Below, one piece after another: positions 1 through 7,955 of a DNA stretch of 24,696 nucleotides; position 1 is the first letter of the stretch; every line of letters begins with the position of its first letter. The notes below the pieces were generated by a model. It was not told the DNA's origin. It saw nothing but the letters and a program-made list of their open reading frames with translations, and searched no databases. This stretch comes from Bacteroidales bacterium GP3. GTDB taxonomy: Bacteria; Bacteroidota; Bacteroidia; Bacteroidales; Muribaculaceae. The position numbers were made by a program, and so were the translations under genes. The stretch lies in assembly GCA_001701075.1 (NCBI GenBank), contig DAAK01000220.1, positions 9,296 to 33,991 of the forward strand, read 5' to 3'.

Positions 1-9
1 GGAGAGGGA

Positions 10-1287
10 TCAACCGCCGAAGTTGTCATAATGTATAGACTCCGGTTCTACTCCAAGGTCGTAGAGCATCTTGTTGACAGAGTTGCTCATCGGGCCAGGA
101 CCGCACATGTAGTATTCAATTTCCTCCGGAGCATCATGATCTTTCAGGTAAGTGTCATACATCACTTGATGTACAAATCCCGGGGTGTACTTAACTCCAG
201 CTGCATCAGCTGCAGGATCAGGACGGTCGAGAGCAAGATGGAAATGGAAATTGGGGAATTCCTTTTCAAGCTCGAGGAAATCGTTGAGATAGAACACCTC
301 GTTAAGAGCACGGGCACCATAGAAATAGTCCATACGACGGTTGGTGGTATGCAAAGTCTTGGTGAGCCACATGATCTGAGCGCGTAGAGGAGCCATACCG
401 GCGCCACCGCCTACCCATATCATTTCCTTGTCGGAATCTACAATCGGGTGGAAGTCGCCGTAAGGACCTGACATCATCACCTTATCGCCCGGCTTGAGGG
501 TAAAGATATAGCTTGAAGCTATTCCCGGCGGAACATCCATAAATCCGACCTGAGGTTTCGGCTTGAATGGGGGAGTGGCGATACGGACTGTAAGCATGAT
601 ACGGTCGCCTTCTTCCGGATAGTTCGCCATTGAGTAAGCTCTGACTGTCTCCTCGTCGTTGGTGCATTTAAGAGTGAAAAGACCGAATTTCTCCCACGAT
701 GGAAGGTATTCGTCGCCGATAAGGCTCTTATCGATATCCTTATCGTAGGTCATTGAATATTTCGGTATGCGGATTTGAGCGTAGCTACCTGGAATGAACT
801 TCATATGTTCACCCGGTGGGAGAGCCACGATGAATTCCTTGATGAATGTAGCCACATTCTTGTTGCTGATGACGGTGCATTCCCATTCCTTAACGTCGAG
901 GGCAGCCTCGCTGACACGGATTTCCATGTCGCTCTTCACCTTCACCTGGCAACCGAGACGCCAGTGATCCTTAATCTCCTTGCGTGTGAAATGGACAGCC
1001 TCAGTGGGAAGCATCTCGCCGCCACCAGACTCCACTTGACATTTGCACTGCCCGCAACTACCTTTGCCGCCACAAGCGGAAGAAAGATGCACACCAGCAT
1101 CGTTGAGGGTCATAAGCAGCGATTTGCCACTTTTTGTCACAAGTGCTTTCTGGCCGTTGTTGATGCTGATGGTAACATCACCGCTACTCACAAGACGACT
1201 CTTGGCGAGAAGCAAAACGGCAACAAGCACCAAAACCATCACTAAGAATATAAGTGCAGCCGCTATTACACTATGCCATACTATCAT
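10..1287 (-). CDS. nqrF: Na+-translocating NADH:quinone reductase subunit F (NqrF)
   Basis: NqrF is the NADH dehydrogenase entry point of the Na+-pumping NADH:quinone reductase. It takes hydride from NADH onto FAD and passes electrons to a 2Fe-2S centre. The 425-residue protein shows one N-terminal membrane helix (about 5-28) and a ferredoxin-type domain with cysteines at 72, 78, 81 and 113 that fit a 2Fe-2S site. An FAD-binding RAYSMANYP motif follows, then the GGGAGMAPLR nucleotide-binding loop, the MCGPGPM motif and the family's C-terminal ending. Length is close to the usual 405-430. It is the last gene of nqrABCDEF, 12 bp after nqrE. Only nine bases follow its stop codon here, so the operon terminator lies outside the window. 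Identification is secure. Confidence 0.97.
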   Translation of the reverse strand: MIVWHSVIAAALIFLVMVLVLVAVLLLAKSRLVSSGDVTISINNGQKALVTKSGKSLLMTLNDAGVHLSSACGGKGSCGQCKCQVESGGGEMLPTEAVHFTRKEIKDHWRLGCQVKVKSDMEIRVSEAALDVKEWECTVISNKNVATFIKEFIVALPPGEHMKFIPGSYAQIRIPKYSMTYDKDIDKSLIGDEYLPSWEKFGLFTLKCTNDEETVRAYSMANYPEEGDRIMLTVRIATPPFKPKPQVGFMDVPPGIASSYIFTLKPGDKVMMSGPYGDFHPIVDSDKEMIWVGGGAGMAPLRAQIMWLTKTLHTTNRRMDYFYGARALNEVFYLNDFLELEKEFPNFHFHLALDRPDPAADAAGVKYTPGFVHQVMYDTYLKDHDAPEEIEYYMCGPGPMSNSVNKMLYDLGVEPESIHYDNFGG

Positions 1288-1299
1288 AATCTTTTCGTT

Positions 1300-1914
1300 T
1301 TAGAGTTTAATGCCAAGGAAGCTCATGAATGCAATGCCCATGAGTCCGGTAATGATGAATGTTATGCCGGTGCCACGCAATGGAGCGGGAATCACCTTAT
1401 CGTTGAGTCTCTCTCTGATAGCAGCAAGAGCTGTGATAGCGAGAAGCCAGCCAATACCTGAACCTACACCATATACGGTAGCTGTCCAAGCGTTGGAGAA
1501 CTCGCGCTGCTGCATAAAGAGCACGCCGCCAAGAATGGCACAGTTTACGGCAATCAATGGAAGGAAGATGCCAAGACTTGCATATAGCGACGGAGAATAT
1601 TTCTCTATCACCATCTCAAGAATCTGCACCAAAGCAGCAATGACCGCGATAAACATGATGAGACCCAAGAAACTCAGGTCGGTATCGGCATATTCTTGTC
1701 CGAGCCAAGAGAGTGACCCTGGCTTCAGGATGAATTCATTGATACACCAGCAGACGGGGAGTGCAATAGTCAGGACGAAAGTCACTGCCACTCCAAGTCC
1801 GAAAGCAGTCTTAACATTTTTCGACACTGCCAGGAAACTACACATTCCCAGGAAGTAGGCGAATATCATATTGTCGATGAAAATCGACCGTATAAACAAA
1901 TTTAGATTTTCCAT
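1300..1914 (-). CDS. nqrE: Na+-translocating NADH:quinone reductase subunit E (NqrE)
   Basis: NqrE is an integral membrane subunit of the Na+-NQR pump, related to NqrD and to RnfA. The 204 residues are almost entirely hydrophobic, consistent with six helices. Cysteines at 25 and 125 sit where the NqrE cysteines that share an iron centre with NqrD are expected (Cys26 and Cys120 in Vibrio); this is the family site that carries electrons across the membrane. The N-terminal stretch with FAYFLGMCSFLAVSK is typical of the family. It lies between nqrD (40 bp upstream) and nqrF (12 bp downstream) on the same strand. Family and subunit assignment rest on both sequence and operon order. Confidence 0.96.
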   Translation of the reverse strand: MENLNLFIRSIFIDNMIFAYFLGMCSFLAVSKNVKTAFGLGVAVTFVLTIALPVCWCINEFILKPGSLSWLGQEYADTDLSFLGLIMFIAVIAALVQILEMVIEKYSPSLYASLGIFLPLIAVNCAILGGVLFMQQREFSNAWTATVYGVGSGIGWLLAITALAAIRERLNDKVIPAPLRGTGITFIITGLMGIAFMSFLGIKL

Positions 1915-1954
1915 AACTTCAGTTGCTTTACGTTTTCAGGTTATCGAATTTTCA

Positions 1955-2566
1955 TCATTTAGCCTTTCTGTTGTGAACCCAGATGATACAAGCCACAGTG
2001 ATAAGGGCCATCGGAGGAAGAATCATCATACCATTGTTTTGATAACCAAGGTCATAAAGAGCCTGCGGTATCACTTGGAATCCCCAGAGAGTGCCGCTTC
2101 CCAAGAGTTCGCGGAAGAATGCCACTATCACGAGGATGATGCCATAACCGAGAGCATTGCCTACACCATCAAGAAATGCATTGAAGGGGGTGTTGTTGAG
2201 GGCAAAAGCCTCAAGACGACCCATTATGATACAGTTTGTGATGATGAGTCCGATGAAGACTGAAAGCTGCTTGCTGACCTCATAATTCCAAGCCTTGAGC
2301 ACTTGGTCGACTACAACTACGAGAGCGGCTACCACAACGAGTTGCACGATGATGCGAATAGAAGTCGGGATAGTATTTCTCATAATTGAAATGATCACAT
2401 TGGAAAGTGCAAGCACGGCAAGCACAGAAATTGTCATCACCACAGCCGGCTGCAGCTTAGCAGTCACCGCCAGTGCTGAGCAAATACCGAGAATCTGGAC
2501 AATCACGGGATTGTCATTGCTCAGAGGATTGATGAGGGGTTCGAGTCTTTTTCTGATATTTCCCAT
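1955..2566 (-). CDS. nqrD: Na+-translocating NADH:quinone reductase subunit D (NqrD)
   Basis: NqrD is the second RnfA/E-like membrane subunit of Na+-NQR and pairs in inverted topology with NqrE. The 203 residues contain about six hydrophobic segments. Cysteines at 29 (ILGICSALAV) and 112 (LIITNCIIMGR) match the positions of the iron-ligating cysteines known from Vibrio NqrD. The start codon lies only 2 bp after the nqrC stop, which indicates translational coupling. Length and position in the operon agree with the family. Confidence 0.96.
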   Translation of the reverse strand: MGNIRKRLEPLINPLSNDNPVIVQILGICSALAVTAKLQPAVVMTISVLAVLALSNVIISIMRNTIPTSIRIIVQLVVVAALVVVVDQVLKAWNYEVSKQLSVFIGLIITNCIIMGRLEAFALNNTPFNAFLDGVGNALGYGIILVIVAFFRELLGSGTLWGFQVIPQALYDLGYQNNGMMILPPMALITVACIIWVHNRKAK

Positions 2567-2568
2567 AA

Positions 2569-3294
2569 TTATTCCTTATTAGATTCCTTTTCAAGATTTT
2601 TGAAGAAAGCGGTGTATGGTTCGAGCGAAGAGTAAAGCATCTTCTGAACGCCTTGGCTTGTGATAGTGCCGCCGCTGACTGCATTCACATAAGCTCTTCC
2701 AGCCGGTTCCTGACCTTTTTTCACCACGAGCACTGATTCGAACTCGCCGTTGTTGCCGAAGATTGATTTTCCTTCAAACTGGCTGCTGAAAGCAGGGCGT
2801 TCGATTTCAGCACCCAATCCGGGAGTCTCACCCTGATGTCCGAAATAGGCACCATAAATAGTCTTTCCATCGGCATTCATGGCAATGTAGCCCCAAATAG
2901 GACCCCAAAGTCCGGCTCCAGCCACAGGAACAATATATTTGGTTCCTTTGTCGGTGTTGCATACAAATACCGGGAGCACACGTTCGTCTGCCGGTTTCTT
3001 TACCTCAGTTGCCATATCGACATCAAGTGCAACGGCATCTTTGACAACAGAGCCTTTGCTATCAACACAAAAGCTTTCCTTAATATGGGAATTGTAAAGA
3101 TCACCTATACTTTCGTCGGATGTCGGATATATCAACGCAGCAGCAAGAATTTGCTTCTTTGTGTCGTTGGCAATGTTCTCAAGCTGAGCAGGACGGAGCG
3201 CCTGATATACGAGGGCAAGCGCAAATCCCACCACTATCACGAGCACAGCCGCATATATCACGGTATATACGTTGTTTTCTTTATTGATTTTCAT
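2569..3294 (-). CDS. nqrC: Na+-translocating NADH:quinone reductase subunit C (NqrC), flavoprotein
   Basis: NqrC carries a covalently bound FMN and relays electrons from the membrane Fe site to NqrB. The 241 residues start with a single membrane anchor (about 12-32) followed by an extracytoplasmic FMN-binding domain. The flavinylation site reads VSGGTITS with the acceptor threonine predicted at residue 210. Proteobacterial NqrC usually reads SGAT, so Ala is Gly here, and the Asp often seen four residues before the glycine pair is Asn. The FMN would be attached by the ApbE flavin transferase, which is not encoded in this window. The gene is 33 bp after nqrB and 2 bp before nqrD. Confidence 0.96.
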   Translation of the reverse strand: MKINKENNVYTVIYAAVLVIVVGFALALVYQALRPAQLENIANDTKKQILAAALIYPTSDESIGDLYNSHIKESFCVDSKGSVVKDAVALDVDMATEVKKPADERVLPVFVCNTDKGTKYIVPVAGAGLWGPIWGYIAMNADGKTIYGAYFGHQGETPGLGAEIERPAFSSQFEGKSIFGNNGEFESVLVVKKGQEPAGRAYVNAVSGGTITSQGVQKMLYSSLEPYTAFFKNLEKESNKE

Positions 3295-3327
3295 CGTAGT
3301 CTGATTGATTAAGCGTTAATATATCCC

Positions 3328-4509
3328 TCATACAGCCAGTCGCTTCATGCGGCGACGGATATTTGCGTTGACCACACACCAGTCGATAAGCGGAGCAAAA
3401 CAGTTCATCAAGAGAACTGCAAGCATAGCGCCTTCCGGATAACCGGTATTGTAGAAACGGATAGTCATCGCAAGAACACCAATAAGGAATCCGTAGATCC
3501 ATTTGCCGGTCTCCGTGCGGCAGCTTGTCACAGGGTCGGTAGCCATAAATACAATTGCGAACAGGAAACCACCGAGGCAAAGCTGATCAAGAGGATAGAC
3601 CATGCTTACAGGATAAGCGGCATTTCCTACAGCGTAGCCGAGACATGACATCCCGAGGCCTCCGACAAGGGCTGAAAGCATGATTTTCCAGCTTGCCATG
3701 CCGGTAGCAAGAAGAATCACGGCACCTATAAGGATGCAGAAAGTGGAAGTCTCACCCCAGCTTCCGGGAATCGTACCCCAAAACAGATTGGCGAAATCTA
3801 ACATCTGGCCGTCGACGCCATAAATATGGACGTTTTCTCCAGTGGAAGTCGCAAGTTGTCCAAGAGGAGTTGCACCTGAATAGCCATCTACCGGTGTAGC
3901 ACCACCCAAGCTAACAAACACACCGTCGCCGCTCATCTTCGAAGGATATGCGAAGAAGAGGAATGCGCGGGTGACGAGTGCCACGTTCAAGAAATTGTAG
4001 CCTGTGCCTCCGAAAACCTCTTTGGCGAAAATAACGGCAAATGCCACAGCTACAGCAAGCATCCAGCATGGAGTGCTCACCGGACATATCATCGGGATAA
4101 GGATACCCGAAACAAGAAATCCTTCTTGAATCTCATGTCCTCTTAGCTGCGCCACGATAAATTCAATGCCGAGGCCCACAATGTAGGCGGTCAGAATCTG
4201 TGGAAGCACAGCCCAAAGGCCATAAAAGAACTGAGAAATCCAACCGATGCATTCACCCGTAGCAAGATGATGCTGATAGCCGACATTCCACATTCCGAAG
4301 AGGCAACATGGGAGAAGAGCTATCACCACAGTGATCATCGTGCGCTTAGAGTCGTTGGAGTCATGGATATGCACACCCGACTGCGACGTTTCGTTGGGCG
4401 TGTATAGAAATGTGTAGAAACCGTCAAACACTGAGTGTAAGGAATGGTATTTCCCACCCTTCTCAAACAGCGGCTTCATGCTGTCTATTTTTTCCTTTAG
4501 TTTGCTCAT
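3328..4509 (-). CDS. nqrB: Na+-translocating NADH:quinone reductase subunit B (NqrB)
   Basis: NqrB is the largest membrane subunit of Na+-NQR. It binds riboflavin and a covalent FMN and forms the main sodium path and quinone-reducing site. The 393-residue protein has a hydrophilic N-terminus (1-55) and then about ten hydrophobic helices. The covalent FMN motif DGYSGATPLGQ places the acceptor threonine at residue 214, a full match to the flavinylation consensus. The length is a little short of the 410 or so of Vibrio. The gap of 113 bp to nqrA is unusually long for this operon and holds an 8-bp tandem repeat. A short palindrome (4512-4525) sits directly before the start codon. Confidence 0.96.
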   Translation of the reverse strand: MSKLKEKIDSMKPLFEKGGKYHSLHSVFDGFYTFLYTPNETSQSGVHIHDSNDSKRTMITVVIALLPCCLFGMWNVGYQHHLATGECIGWISQFFYGLWAVLPQILTAYIVGLGIEFIVAQLRGHEIQEGFLVSGILIPMICPVSTPCWMLAVAVAFAVIFAKEVFGGTGYNFLNVALVTRAFLFFAYPSKMSGDGVFVSLGGATPVDGYSGATPLGQLATSTGENVHIYGVDGQMLDFANLFWGTIPGSWGETSTFCILIGAVILLATGMASWKIMLSALVGGLGMSCLGYAVGNAAYPVSMVYPLDQLCLGGFLFAIVFMATDPVTSCRTETGKWIYGFLIGVLAMTIRFYNTGYPEGAMLAVLLMNCFAPLIDWCVVNANIRRRMKRLAV

Positions 4510-4511
4510 AG

Positions 4512-4525
4512 ATATAGTTCTATAT
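4512..4525 (-). other. Short palindrome before the nqrB start codon
   Basis: ATATAG and CTATAT are separated by two bases, directly next to the nqrB start and inside its ribosome-binding region. The stem is weak and AT-rich, so an effect on translation is only a possibility. Confidence 0.4.
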
Positions 4526-4552
4526 TTTAAGTTTCGCAGGCGGAATGGTGTT

Positions 4553-4592
4553 GTTTAATCGTTTAATTGTTTAATCGTTTAATCGTTTAAAC
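4553..4592. repeat. 8-bp tandem repeat, five units, between nqrA and nqrB
   Basis: Five head-to-tail copies of GTTTAATC: copies 1, 3 and 4 are exact, copy 2 ends in T instead of C, and copy 5 ends in AAC. On the transcribed (minus) strand the unit reads GATTAAAC. It lies 43 bp before the nqrB start codon and 30 bp after the nqrA stop. No stem can form from the units themselves. Whether copy number varies between strains is unknown. Confidence 0.9.
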
Positions 4593-4622
4593 ATTAACTT
4601 TCTCTTGCGAAAACAGGAATAT

Positions 4623-5936
4623 TCAACTGTCTTTTCTCAGACGCTCAAGACTCTCGCGTGTCAGCTTTTGGAGTTCTTGTTTTGAAGTGTCCACGAATTC
4701 CGGAAGAGCAAAGTCTTCGGGTGCCACTTCATAGATTCCAAGTTTCTCCATACGGTCGAAGTCGCCGGCTATCATCGCCTTGATGAGATATTCGGGATAG
4801 ATGTCAAATGGGAAAACCTTGTCAAGTTCACCACTAAGTATCATTGCCCGATGACCACCCTTGATTCTGGCATCGAAGTTAAACGGTTTCTCAAGTCCTC
4901 TAAGGAATGCCGGGAAAGTGCGCTTGATGCTGAATTTCTTGGGGTTCATCGAAGCCCATCCCATAAATTCGTCGGCATGGTCGCCTTCCTCTATAATCGT
5001 GATCTGACGATATGGGAATCTCAGGAAATCAGATGCGGGATTCACCTTGGTGCCTGTAAGAACATTTCCGGAAATCACGCGAATGCTGAGGTCTTCCTTA
5101 AGTTCTCCTTTCAGGATTTCATTGAGAGAAGCTCCAATTTCAGTCACTACCTTTTTAGGCTTTACTGCGGCCGGACCAGTGATAGCCACTTCAGCCTTGT
5201 AGTCGCAGTAACCTTTCTTTACGAGCATTCCGATACGTGCTACAGTGCCGGCATCAACAGTCCAGACAGTCTCTCCTTTATTGACGGGAGCCACTGCTGC
5301 AATCTGCACACTTGCATTTCCGGCAGGATGCGGGCCTATCATATCAAGAACAGAGGCTGCTTTAGTGCGCAAGCCTTGGCCCGGGCGAACTGCAAGATAT
5401 AATGTCCCTTTTGTAAGGGTCTTGAGAGCCTCAAGTCCGGGTTCAAGATATTCTGCGATGTGAGTGGGAATGACATTTCCTGCGAGAGGAGATGAGTCAA
5501 ACGCTGTCACAAAAATGTCTCTTGGAACTGCCTTGTCGTCGGGCACCACATCATATGGGCGCTGGCGCATCATAGCCCAGAGGCCACTCAGTTTGAGCTT
5601 CTCGATAAGATCGCCTGCCTCTATCTGGCATTTGGCATCTTCTCCTCCCACTTTCACAGTGACAGCGAGAATCTTACGTCGTTCACCGCGGCGAATCTCT
5701 TCTACGATGCCGGCCGCTGGCGATACGAGTTTGATAGTCTCTGCTTCCTTTGCATGAAAGAGGGGTGAACCCTTAGCCACAATGTCACCCGGCTTTACAT
5801 CACATTTCCATGTGTAGCCTGGATAATCATCGGGGCATATGCCGACAAGGGCAGCCTTGATTGGCTCAGGCTTTCCTTCGGCTTTACCTTCCAGGGGAAT
5901 GTCAAGTCCCTTCTTTATGTTAATTTCTCTTGCCAT
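4623..5936 (-). CDS. nqrA: Na+-translocating NADH:quinone reductase subunit A (NqrA)
   Basis: NqrA is the soluble, peripheral subunit of Na+-NQR that sits on NqrB and contributes to the quinone-binding region. The 437-residue protein starts INIKKGLDIPLEGK, the standard NqrA beginning, and has no membrane helix. The region around 40-100 (PGDIVAKGSPLFHAKE, VSPAAGIVEEI) is the lipoyl-like barrel typical of NqrA and RnfC proteins. It is the first gene of the operon, preceded by a Bacteroidota-type promoter about 70 bp upstream, and is followed by nqrB after a repeat-bearing gap. Length and sequence agree with the family. Confidence 0.97.
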   Translation of the reverse strand: MAREINIKKGLDIPLEGKAEGKPEPIKAALVGICPDDYPGYTWKCDVKPGDIVAKGSPLFHAKEAETIKLVSPAAGIVEEIRRGERRKILAVTVKVGGEDAKCQIEAGDLIEKLKLSGLWAMMRQRPYDVVPDDKAVPRDIFVTAFDSSPLAGNVIPTHIAEYLEPGLEALKTLTKGTLYLAVRPGQGLRTKAASVLDMIGPHPAGNASVQIAAVAPVNKGETVWTVDAGTVARIGMLVKKGYCDYKAEVAITGPAAVKPKKVVTEIGASLNEILKGELKEDLSIRVISGNVLTGTKVNPASDFLRFPYRQITIIEEGDHADEFMGWASMNPKKFSIKRTFPAFLRGLEKPFNFDARIKGGHRAMILSGELDKVFPFDIYPEYLIKAMIAGDFDRMEKLGIYEVAPEDFALPEFVDTSKQELQKLTRESLERLRKDS

Positions 5937-6004
5937 ACCTTTTTGGGTAGATTAAATGAACTAAAATATCTTTACTCGTTGCATCCTTTCCCCTCATAAA
6001 AATA

Positions 6005-6036
6005 CAAAATTAACTATTTTTTGCAAAATAAGCAAA
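6005..6036 (-). promoter_or_regulatory. Predicted sigma-ABfr promoter of the nqr operon
   Basis: On the minus strand a -7 box TAATTTTG (6005-6012) matches TAnnTTTG and a TTTG -33 box (6033-6036) lies 20 bp upstream, the spacing known for Bacteroides promoters. Transcription would start roughly 60 bp before nqrA. This is a consensus match, without experimental support. Confidence 0.65.
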
Positions 6037-6055
6037 AATAAAAGAAAAATATGAC

Positions 6056-6091
6056 AAAAAAAACATTCGCCCCGCAATTATGGGGCGAATG
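6056..6091 (-). terminator. Intrinsic terminator after the TPR gene
   Basis: A perfect 10-bp stem (6064-6073 with 6082-6091; CATTCGCCCC and its complement) with an 8-base loop is followed on the minus strand by eight T residues (6056-6063). It ends the TPR transcript just upstream of the nqr promoter. A second, shorter hairpin (6115-6132, TAGGCTT and complement, four-base loop) lies between it and the TPR stop codon. Confidence 0.88.
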
Positions 6092-6114
6092 CTTGATAAA
6101 TTGTATTGTCAATG

Positions 6115-6132
6115 TAGGCTTAAAAAAGCCTA
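6115..6132 (-). other. Small hairpin after the TPR stop codon
   Basis: A 7-bp inverted repeat (TAGGCTT / AAGCCTA, loop AAAA) starts about 10 bp after the TPR stop codon. It may protect the 3' end or assist the stronger terminator that follows. It has no long T-tract of its own. Confidence 0.45.
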
Positions 6133-6141
6133 AATCCAGTA

Positions 6142-7779
6142 TTATTCCTTAAGTCCTTCTACAAACTTGCGGTATCCGTCATTGTCCGGATCATACTGGA
6201 GATACTTATTGAAGTTCTCCTTAGCCTTAGCTACATCCTTGTGGTCGAGATAGTAGTTGCCAAGGTAGTTGTAGATGGTCTTCGCGTCTCTTGCGTAGCG
6301 GGATGGGTCGTCGCTCTTCTCCAAGAGAGTAGCAGCTTCGCTATACATCGGGAAAGCAGCAGACTTAGCCTCTTCTTCAGTGGCAGCACGCTGCATAGCT
6401 ACATCACCATAGATCTTGTAAGGCTTGTAGTTGCCGGGAAGAGCGGCTTCAGCCTTTGTAGCGTAATCTACAGTCTTCTTGAAGTAATCCTCTGCTTTGT
6501 TAGGATTATTTTGCTTATTTTCGACTCCTGCATAGAAGCTGAATGTAGCCTGCTGGCTATAGTCGTTAAAGTCAGGTTCCACTTTTGCCAAATAGGTTTC
6601 AAATGCGTCGGAAGCACCTGCGAAGCTGTTAGCTTCAAGATAAGTCATGGCAAGCTGCTTGTTGAAGCTTGCGTTTTCAGGCATTTCCTTGATAGCTTCC
6701 TGAAGCACTGCGATAGCTTCATCAGCACGTTTAGCCTTAGTGAACTCCTCTGAAATAAGTATATAGTCGATAGCTGCAAACTTGTTGGCAGCTGGATTTG
6801 CGTTGTGGGCTGCAAGAAGCTCCTCAGCCATAGGAACGAGCTTATCTGACATTTCAGGAAGGTTGGCAGCATTCATGAACTGATAGCGACGTGCTGTAAA
6901 GTTTCCTGGGTTGGAAGTAAGAAGCTGAGTTGCATAGTCATAACCTTTCTTATAGTCCTGGCTATAGAAAAGAAGGAATGCATAGCGGTCTTCGTCCTGC
7001 TTGAAGTGGTTAGGATTCTTTACGTATGCACCATATTCACGAGCTGCGTCAGCATAGTCTTTCTTGTTGTAGTATGCATTTGCAAGTTCGCGCTGTCCGA
7101 GTGCAGAAGTAGGATTGACAGAGAGAAGTTCCTTAAGCATGGTGATTGCATACTGAGGATTAACCATTGTGTAAAGGTTGGCATATTTCACGTATGCTTC
7201 AGTAGCGTTGGCATCATAGCTCTTAGCCATTTCATATTTGCCAGCAGCGCCACCCCAGTTCTTTTTGTCCTTTTCCTGGTCGCCTTCGAAGATATAGATG
7301 GCTGGAGCCTGAAGGTTGATCTTACGAGCTTTTGTCACCTTCTTCTCTATTTCTTTAGCATAAGCCACCGGATCGGCATTATAATATGCACGTGCAATGG
7401 CGATTTCAGCAGCAGCGTCTTTCTTTATGAGGCTTTCACCTTTCTTGAATTGCTCATCTGCAGCTTTTTTGTCACCTTTTTTCAGAGCAAGTCCGCCAAG
7501 ACCGATATAGTTGTAGCCATAATCGGGATTAGCCTGAACGCCAGCTTCAAAATATTTCTGAGCCTCGTCAAGATTGTTTTCGTCGATTGAGATGAGACCA
7601 AGATAATAGTTGGCAATAGCCTTGTCTGTACCAGAATTGTTGAGATTGCGGAGAAGAAGTTCCTTGGCATTGTCAAGCTGGTCAGCCTTGTAGTATTCGG
7701 CACCCTCTACGTGAGTCTGTGCCGATGCACTCATTGCGATTGCGGCAAGTGAAGCAGCGAATAATGTTCTTAATTTCAT
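6142..7779 (-). CDS. Exported tetratricopeptide-repeat protein
   Basis: This 545-residue protein has a clear signal peptide (MKLRTLFAASLAAIAMSASA, cleavage after the second Ala-rich turn near residue 20) and then TPR-like helical repeats over its whole length. Several units fit the pattern, for example YYLGLISIDENNLDEAQKYF near 40-60 and the last one near 505-535. It contains no enzyme motif, so it probably acts as a periplasmic scaffold or adaptor. It sits directly downstream of the TonB/ExbB/ExbD and PstS-like genes on the same strand but has its own promoter and terminator, so it can be expressed separately. From memory, a TPR protein often accompanies this TonB cluster in Bacteroidales, which suggests a link to envelope transport; the exact role is unknown. 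Confidence 0.85.
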   Translation of the reverse strand: MKLRTLFAASLAAIAMSASAQTHVEGAEYYKADQLDNAKELLLRNLNNSGTDKAIANYYLGLISIDENNLDEAQKYFEAGVQANPDYGYNYIGLGGLALKKGDKKAADEQFKKGESLIKKDAAAEIAIARAYYNADPVAYAKEIEKKVTKARKINLQAPAIYIFEGDQEKDKKNWGGAAGKYEMAKSYDANATEAYVKYANLYTMVNPQYAITMLKELLSVNPTSALGQRELANAYYNKKDYADAAREYGAYVKNPNHFKQDEDRYAFLLFYSQDYKKGYDYATQLLTSNPGNFTARRYQFMNAANLPEMSDKLVPMAEELLAAHNANPAANKFAAIDYILISEEFTKAKRADEAIAVLQEAIKEMPENASFNKQLAMTYLEANSFAGASDAFETYLAKVEPDFNDYSQQATFSFYAGVENKQNNPNKAEDYFKKTVDYATKAEAALPGNYKPYKIYGDVAMQRAATEEEAKSAAFPMYSEAATLLEKSDDPSRYARDAKTIYNYLGNYYLDHKDVAKAKENFNKYLQYDPDNDGYRKFVEGLKE

Positions 7780-7867
7780 TGATATACAGTTTAATGTTTG
7801 TTATTTCGGCTTTTCTTTAGTTGATGAAAACATCAGGAAGAGCATTTTCCCTTTGCAATATCAAATG

Positions 7868-7899
7868 CAAATTTAACGATTTTCTATGACGTTGACAAA
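7868..7899 (-). promoter_or_regulatory. Predicted sigma-ABfr promoter of the TPR gene
   Basis: The minus strand has a -7 box TAAATTTG (7868-7875) and a TTTG -33 box (7896-7899) separated by 20 bp. This matches the Bacteroidota consensus exactly and has the same spacing as the nqr promoter. It leaves a leader of roughly 80 bases before the start codon. Confidence 0.65.
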
Positions 7900-7921
7900 T
7901 ATTTTTAAGGCAAGTTTAGCT

Positions 7922-7955
7922 ATCTTTCTCAAAAAAACTAATTTTTAAGAAAGAT
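7922..7955 (-). terminator. Imperfect inverted repeat after the acyltransferase gene
   Basis: ATCTTTCT (7922-7929) pairs with AGAAAGAT (7948-7955), and an inner AAAAA/TTTTT pairing extends the stem past one mismatch to a six-base loop. It abuts the stop codon of the acyltransferase gene. No T-tract follows on the minus strand, so a terminator role is plausible but weak. Confidence 0.45.

Noticed and set aside
1310..1858. A 182-codon open frame antisense to nqrE
   Set aside because: It lies fully opposite a certain gene, its translation is low-complexity in Met, Ser and Pro and resembles no protein family; it is a by-product of the codon use in nqrE.
7006..7590. A 194-codon open frame antisense to the TPR gene
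   Set aside because: Its hydrophobic composition comes from the Lys/Ala/Tyr-rich TPR codons read backwards; no recognisable motif.
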